A stretch of 64,000 nt of DNA, taken from positions 2,502,501 to 2,566,500 of the forward strand of contig CM049411.1 of assembly GCA_026929865.2 (NCBI GenBank), read 5' to 3'. The notes under the pieces were generated by a model. It ran no database searches. It was given only the letters and a program-made list of their open reading frames with translations, and was not told the origin of the DNA. A program made the position numbers and the translations under genes. Each line of letters opens with the position of its first letter. The first letter of the stretch is position 1. Origin of the DNA: Hyperoplus lanceolatus (lineage: Eukaryota > Chordata > Actinopteri > Uranoscopiformes > Ammodytidae). Below are positions 59,390 through 64,000 of the stretch, piece after piece.

Positions 59390-60230
59390 TGACCAATTTC
59401 AAACCTAGTTGGCCTGCCAACATTCACACACACCAACCCATATCTGTCCATGAAATCCTCCACTGTGCTCCCATTAGTATCTTTCATGAGGCTCCTTGCG
59501 TTCCATTGCAAAATGTAAAACATCGACAGATTAAGTACCATCATAATCAGTCGTGTCCATTTAACCCTCTTCTCCATTTCCCTCACTTCTGCCTGGCCCC
59601 CTCCTTTCTCTCTCCCTCCCTCTCTCCTGCACCTCAAGATTCTGCCTCATGAATGTGTGCAACTCCTCTGGGCCCATTTTAATTAAGGCCCTCTCAGTGA
59701 TGTCAGGGCTAATGTGCTTTGTTCCACAGGAACAAATCACTCAATTGGCCTGTTAAGTAGATGCCTGACTTTCATGGCTCTAGCTTTCTGACTCTGTTTT
59801 AAAGAAAACCAGAATATTTCCATTTCTTAGAATTCTTACATTGAGCACATTTCCCATTTTATCTTTTATTTCATCCGACAGTTTAAGGAGGTTTAAAGCT
59901 TTATCATTCTTATCTTTAAACTTAACAACAAACTTGAACTTCTTCCTGAACCTTTGAAATCTTCCTGTTGCCTTGTTCACTGTCCCCCTCACTACCTGAT
60001 CCATCCGAATGGTCTCTTTTATTGCCTTCATCCTTCTGTTTGTTGCCTTTCCCCCATGGCCACTTCCCATAGCCATCCCGAAACTATCTCCTCACGGTGA
60101 AGCCTTGTTTGATTCAGTCCCAAAGTGTTGTTATGCTAAGGCGACCGTAGCAGCACCAAACCTGTCCGATGCAACAAACACAACTCGCCAACACGACGCA
60201 CGCTGATTTAAACTCTGCCCCCGCGTCTCT
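59390..60230 (-). mobile_element. Non-LTR retrotransposon remnant, ORF1 and start of ORF2
   Basis: On the minus strand, 60076-59780 encodes a basic ORF1-like start (RMKAIKETIRMDQVVRGTV) ending in a NGNILVFFKTESES segment. A later frame (to 59383) has YILQWNARSL, the typical opening of a LINE endonuclease, jumping to LVCVNVGRPTRFEI from its middle. The rest of the endonuclease and the reverse transcriptase are missing. The CpG-rich block at 60080-60240 may be the 5' UTR. Clade not determined. Confidence 0.65.
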
Positions 60231-60239
60231 CCCTCCACT

Positions 60240-62520
60240 CTTCTGATTCTGATTCCCATTTCTTTACCCTGGTCACGTTAAAAACAATAACAACAACTCT
60301 TGACTTTGCCTAATGCAGGGGTGTCAAACATACTGCGGGTCTGATTTTTGCCAAATAAATAAACTTGCCTATGAGTGGACATTTTAATATACACCAAATT
60401 TGGCTCATCTAGCATGTCGTTTTGAATGTAAAAATGTATGAAATTCAGTCGTTATTTGTTCATGCTACAGCACTACACCACGGATCGCCCAAATTCATGA
60501 GTTTTTAGCAAATATGTAATACAAACTTTGGATTTTTCCTGAATGTCTTTGCCAGTTTCTCAATTATATTCCAAAAATGAGTATGAGACAGAGCAACATC
60601 TCTCCACATTTGATTAATTGTCTATATTTACTACTCTGGGTGAAATGAATTGTACTGGTCTATTGAGAGTAAACATGACACAAAGATCATAACTCTGGAT
60701 TCAGTCTCTTTCTCTCTTTCACAGGATTTAACAGTGACAGGAAGCAGCCAGCAGGTAGCAGCACATCACCAGTGTGATGAAAAAATGCTACTCTCAAACT
60801 ATGTTCCTTATGGGAGCGCAGTGTGTGATTAGTACAAAAACCACCTTGGCATAATAAGCAACATGATAACACCACAGACAAATAGAACACGTAGACTTGC
60901 ACATTAAAGATACGGGTTAAGGGTTTATGGGACGGTAGGTGTCGCAGCACAGGCACCAGGGGGCGCAGACCTCGACAAAATGTGAAAGAATTATTCTTAT
61001 GGGATCAGATAAACTATTGGAAAATGGGTTTACTCAGATGAATGAGGGTCTACAGAATGTTTTTATCCTTATTGATAGCTGGAATTTCACATGAAAACAG
61101 GCCTCTGCATTTCTTACTTGATATATGATATGTTCACAGGTCATATACTGAGATGAAAACATTCCAATATATTATATTATATATATTCTCTCACCTACAC
61201 GTTTTGTTCTGACAAACAGAAAAAGTATATCATTGTTTGCTGATGCTTTAATAATAAAATAATACAAATCTGATGGTATGTGAAATACAGATGTGTGTAT
61301 GTTTTATCTCTTCTACAGAAACAAAGCTGAAATGTGATTTATTTATTCAGTCCAATCTTTAATAAAATGCAAAAACAGCTCAAAATCTTTAGCTGTGAGA
61401 GAATATGGAAATAAGATGAAATAATGTTAAATTCAAACATTCAAAAAATCACTCCGATAAAGATGAAGCAACAATGTGTAACCTGTTGGTTAACAAGAGA
61501 GTGAGAGTGATAATAAAATATCTAAATAAACCACTTTCTAATGAGAATGAACAAACAAATTATTACAACATGAAAACCTTAAATTGATTCAAAATAATGA
61601 AAAATCTAATAAATGGTTTTGAACATTAAAACAGTGATTATTGTAAGAAGAGATTTGTTAATATTGGAAAGATACACAACCTTTACAATATATTGAAAGG
61701 CAAACATTAAAAAGTCAAAATAAGTAGAGAAAGATGATTATATAAGAATACAGTGTTGGCTTCAGGGTCATTCTAAATGTGATTAAAGAATCATTTTTCA
61801 AAAACAAACTAGAAAAAAAACATCATTTACTTTGGGTCCATGAGAAAAGGTAGAACATCTACTTCAAAAATCTTTTTTTGTAATTATTTTATTTCAGCTG
61901 ATTCAAAATAAACAACTATGACAAGAATAATAATAACAATAGAGTCACTTAAATCATATCAAACCATGCTGATCTCTGTGACCTTACAAAGAGATATTTG
62001 TAAATTATTGAAAGAATTGATGCTACAGTTTAATTAGAGAGTTTTCAATTGGTGTTGCTGCAAGTCATTTTGAATCTGTTAAGTTCTCACCTCTGTGTGA
62101 ACACAATATTTAACCCTTTAAACCACAACACATGTAATAAAAAGGCAGAAAATTATTCATATTTAACCAAAACAAAAGTTTACATCATACATCTTAGCTT
62201 TTTCATGTGTTACATTCAATGCATCAGACATTTATGGAAACAAATACAAATATTGTTCATTGAATATTTCAATTGGTTTGGTTCTTTTTTCAAATGGGGA
62301 TCTTTTATTTCGCTTAATTTTCACAGGTATGTTTATATTAGTGTATAACCCTTAAATGTAGGCCGTGATTTTGGACTGCCATGATTCTGAACAAAATACA
62401 GTTAAAATTCACAAAATGGCGGAAATTCATAAATCAGATGTGATCCTGTGTTTCTTCAGTGAGTTCTTAAATCAAATGAAATGCACAGAGGAGTTCACAC
62501 ATCATGGTCTGATCGGTCCA
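60240..62520. other. Intergenic or 3' UTR of zinc-finger gene
   Basis: AT-rich, with no supportable gene. Part of it next to 62.5 kb is probably the 3' UTR of the minus-strand zinc-finger exon. Confidence 0.4.
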
Positions 62521-62524
62521 GGTT

Positions 62525-63180
62525 TTAAACACACTTGTGTTTCTTCAGGGTGGAGTTGTGGGTGAAGCTTTTCATACATTTGTCGCAACAGTACGGTTTG
62601 TGTCCTGTGTGGATTCGCTCATGCACTGAGAGGTTAGACGATGAGTAGAACCGTTTGTCACAGTGTTGACATTGGTGTGGTTTGACTCCAGTGTGGATTC
62701 GCTCATGTCGCCAGTATGAGCCATAGGAACTGAAGACTTTCCCACAATGCTGACAAGAGTAGATTTTTTCCTTTGTGTGGATGTTTCTGTGTCTATTGTA
62801 AGAACTACTCTGGTTAAAACTCTGGCCACAGTCCTCACAGCTGTACGGCTTCTCTCCAGTGTGAATACGTTGGTGGCATTTGAGGTCTCCTGAGGAGTTG
62901 AAGGTTTTCTCACACTGGTCACAGCTGTACGGCTTCTCTCCAGTGTGAATACGTTGGTGGACTTTGAGGGATCCTGCTTGAGTGAATGTTTCGCCACATA
63001 GGTCACAGCTGAACGGCTTAGGTTTCCTGAGTGAGTGAATGTTTTGCCACACTGGTCACAGCTGAACGTCTTCTCTCCGGTGTGGATTCTCTGATGAATC
63101 ATTAAGACCGACCTCGACCTGAACTCTTTCTTACAATGTTGACAGCGGTGAGGTTTGGGTTTCTTTGTTCCTTTTTGTTT
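62525..63180 (-). pseudogene. C2H2 zinc-finger protein, terminal exon with frameshift
   Basis: The exon starts after a pyrimidine tract and CAACAG acceptor (exon base 63180). The first frame has one complete finger (CQHCKKEF...HQRIH) and the start of a second ([14 protein letters not shown]). At about 63015-63022 the sequence passes straight into the linker of another finger in a different frame. The second frame then encodes five complete TGEKP-linked fingers and an incomplete last one ([10 protein letters not shown]...KKHKC), with a stop at 62525. The likely cause is an out-of-frame deletion between two fingers. It may be a true pseudogene or an assembly error. Upstream exons are not in view, and the DNA target is unknown. 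Confidence 0.75.
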
Positions 63181-63258
63181 CTGTTGCGATAGACAGACAG
63201 AAATACAAAGACAGAGTATGAGTGAGGCAGAGATGTGATTTGGAGGGGGTTTATTTTG

Positions 63259-63292
<34 letters not shown>

Positions 63293-64000
63293 GTCCCAGT
63301 CCCGGGCCATATGTCTGCGACTGCCTCTGTAGAGCAGCAGCGGTTCCTGCTGCAACTGCTTCAAGCAGACACTGCTGATGTCTTATGCAAGTCAGCAGCG
63401 AGTTGGCAGTGACACAAGCTGCTCATGAGTCATCTTATTTTTTGGGACGATAAGGTCTCTCTTTGACAGGGCTTCTACACTGCACAATAAATGCCCTGAA
63501 GTGTCCTCAGCACGCCGAATGACCGTGGCAAAGTTATTTTTAAATTGAGTGTGAAACTCAAAGTCAGATGACGGCGATGATGTACGTCTGTCCTATTTCC
63601 AACTTAAACCTAACTTCAATGCGGTTCACGCACTGCATCCATAGACTGTTTGCATCGGAGGAAGCTAAAAAGAAGGAGGAAACTTATTAAAATACCTTCA
63701 TGCAGAGATATTATTGAATTTTCTAAAAATAATAATAAATTGGGCTCATATTTTAATAAAAACAAATGGATTTTTACAACAGCTTCCACGTTGTGACCCA
63801 ATGTTATCAAACTACACAGGTCACACAGAACACTTCTTTATATTTGAGTGTCTCCAAATTATTCCAGAAATACTACTAGACAAGACAGCATTGTTTACAG
63901 AGCAACAATCATCAGAATTTAGCCTCTTAATTTTTCCTCTCAAAGTGCACCAGATTGATGCATTTATCCTTAAAACATGTGCATTTCAAATGCCACTTGC
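63181..64000. other. Upstream intron of zinc-finger gene
   Basis: Holds a (TG)n array (about 63262-63290). No further exon of the zinc-finger gene could be supported. Confidence 0.4.

Noticed and set aside
62572..63000. Second zinc-finger-overlapping frame after the first two fingers
   Set aside because: Beyond the junction near 63020 this frame is a frameshifted reading of the real finger array.
1..64000. CRISPR array, operons or bacterial defence system
   Set aside because: All signs are vertebrate nuclear DNA; the repeated arrays are microsatellites or transposon copies, with no spacer structure.

Overview
The window is nuclear DNA from a ray-finned fish, most likely a percomorph teleost. 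It is AT-rich, has split genes with GT/AG introns, long CA/TA microsatellites, and dense teleost-type DNA transposons (Tc1, hAT, piggyBac, a CACTG-ended element). The main genes belong to the stonustoxin/neoverrucotoxin (SNTX) family, which many fishes carry whether or not they are venomous. The species cannot be named from sequence alone, and no toxicity is implied.

Layout. (1) 1-15.1 kb: an intact SNTX-like gene on the minus strand (coding exons 13432-13342, 5481-4006, 3470-2917; a noncoding first exon near 15.1 kb). Its 7.9-kb first intron is packed with nested transposons. (2) 16.5-23.5 kb: a plus-strand SNTX fragment keeping only the thioredoxin-like and PRY-SPRY parts. Its 3' flank is split by a 4.3-kb CACTG-ended element carrying a decayed SAMD3-like gene. 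(3) 23.9-28.6 kb: a hAT element with a fold-back Tc1 element inside it, then decayed mobile-element coding. (4) 29.3-41.0 kb: a plus-strand SNTX pseudogene with a nonsense codon in coding exon 1, a young 5.36-kb LTR element in exon 2, and loss of the middle domains. (5) 41-50 kb: no cellular gene is firmly identified; there are tandemly duplicated segments, two hAT/piggyBac insertions, SINE and LINE pieces and many CA/TA arrays. (6) 50.4-58.5 kb: a second intact SNTX-like gene, followed by a tandemly duplicated 3' flank. (7) 58.6-64 kb: a possible lone first exon, a LINE remnant, and a C2H2 zinc-finger terminal exon with a frameshift.

The four SNTX loci share one exon plan: a TATA box where preserved, a short noncoding exon, a 91-nt first coding piece, a ~1.47-kb exon for the MACPF-like, FAT and thioredoxin-like domains, and a ~0.55-kb PRY-SPRY exon. 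They also share promoter and 3'-flank blocks. This is a birth-and-death gene cluster: two copies look intact, one is a domain fragment, and one was killed in several steps. Transposon insertions with readable target-site duplications give a relative order of events.
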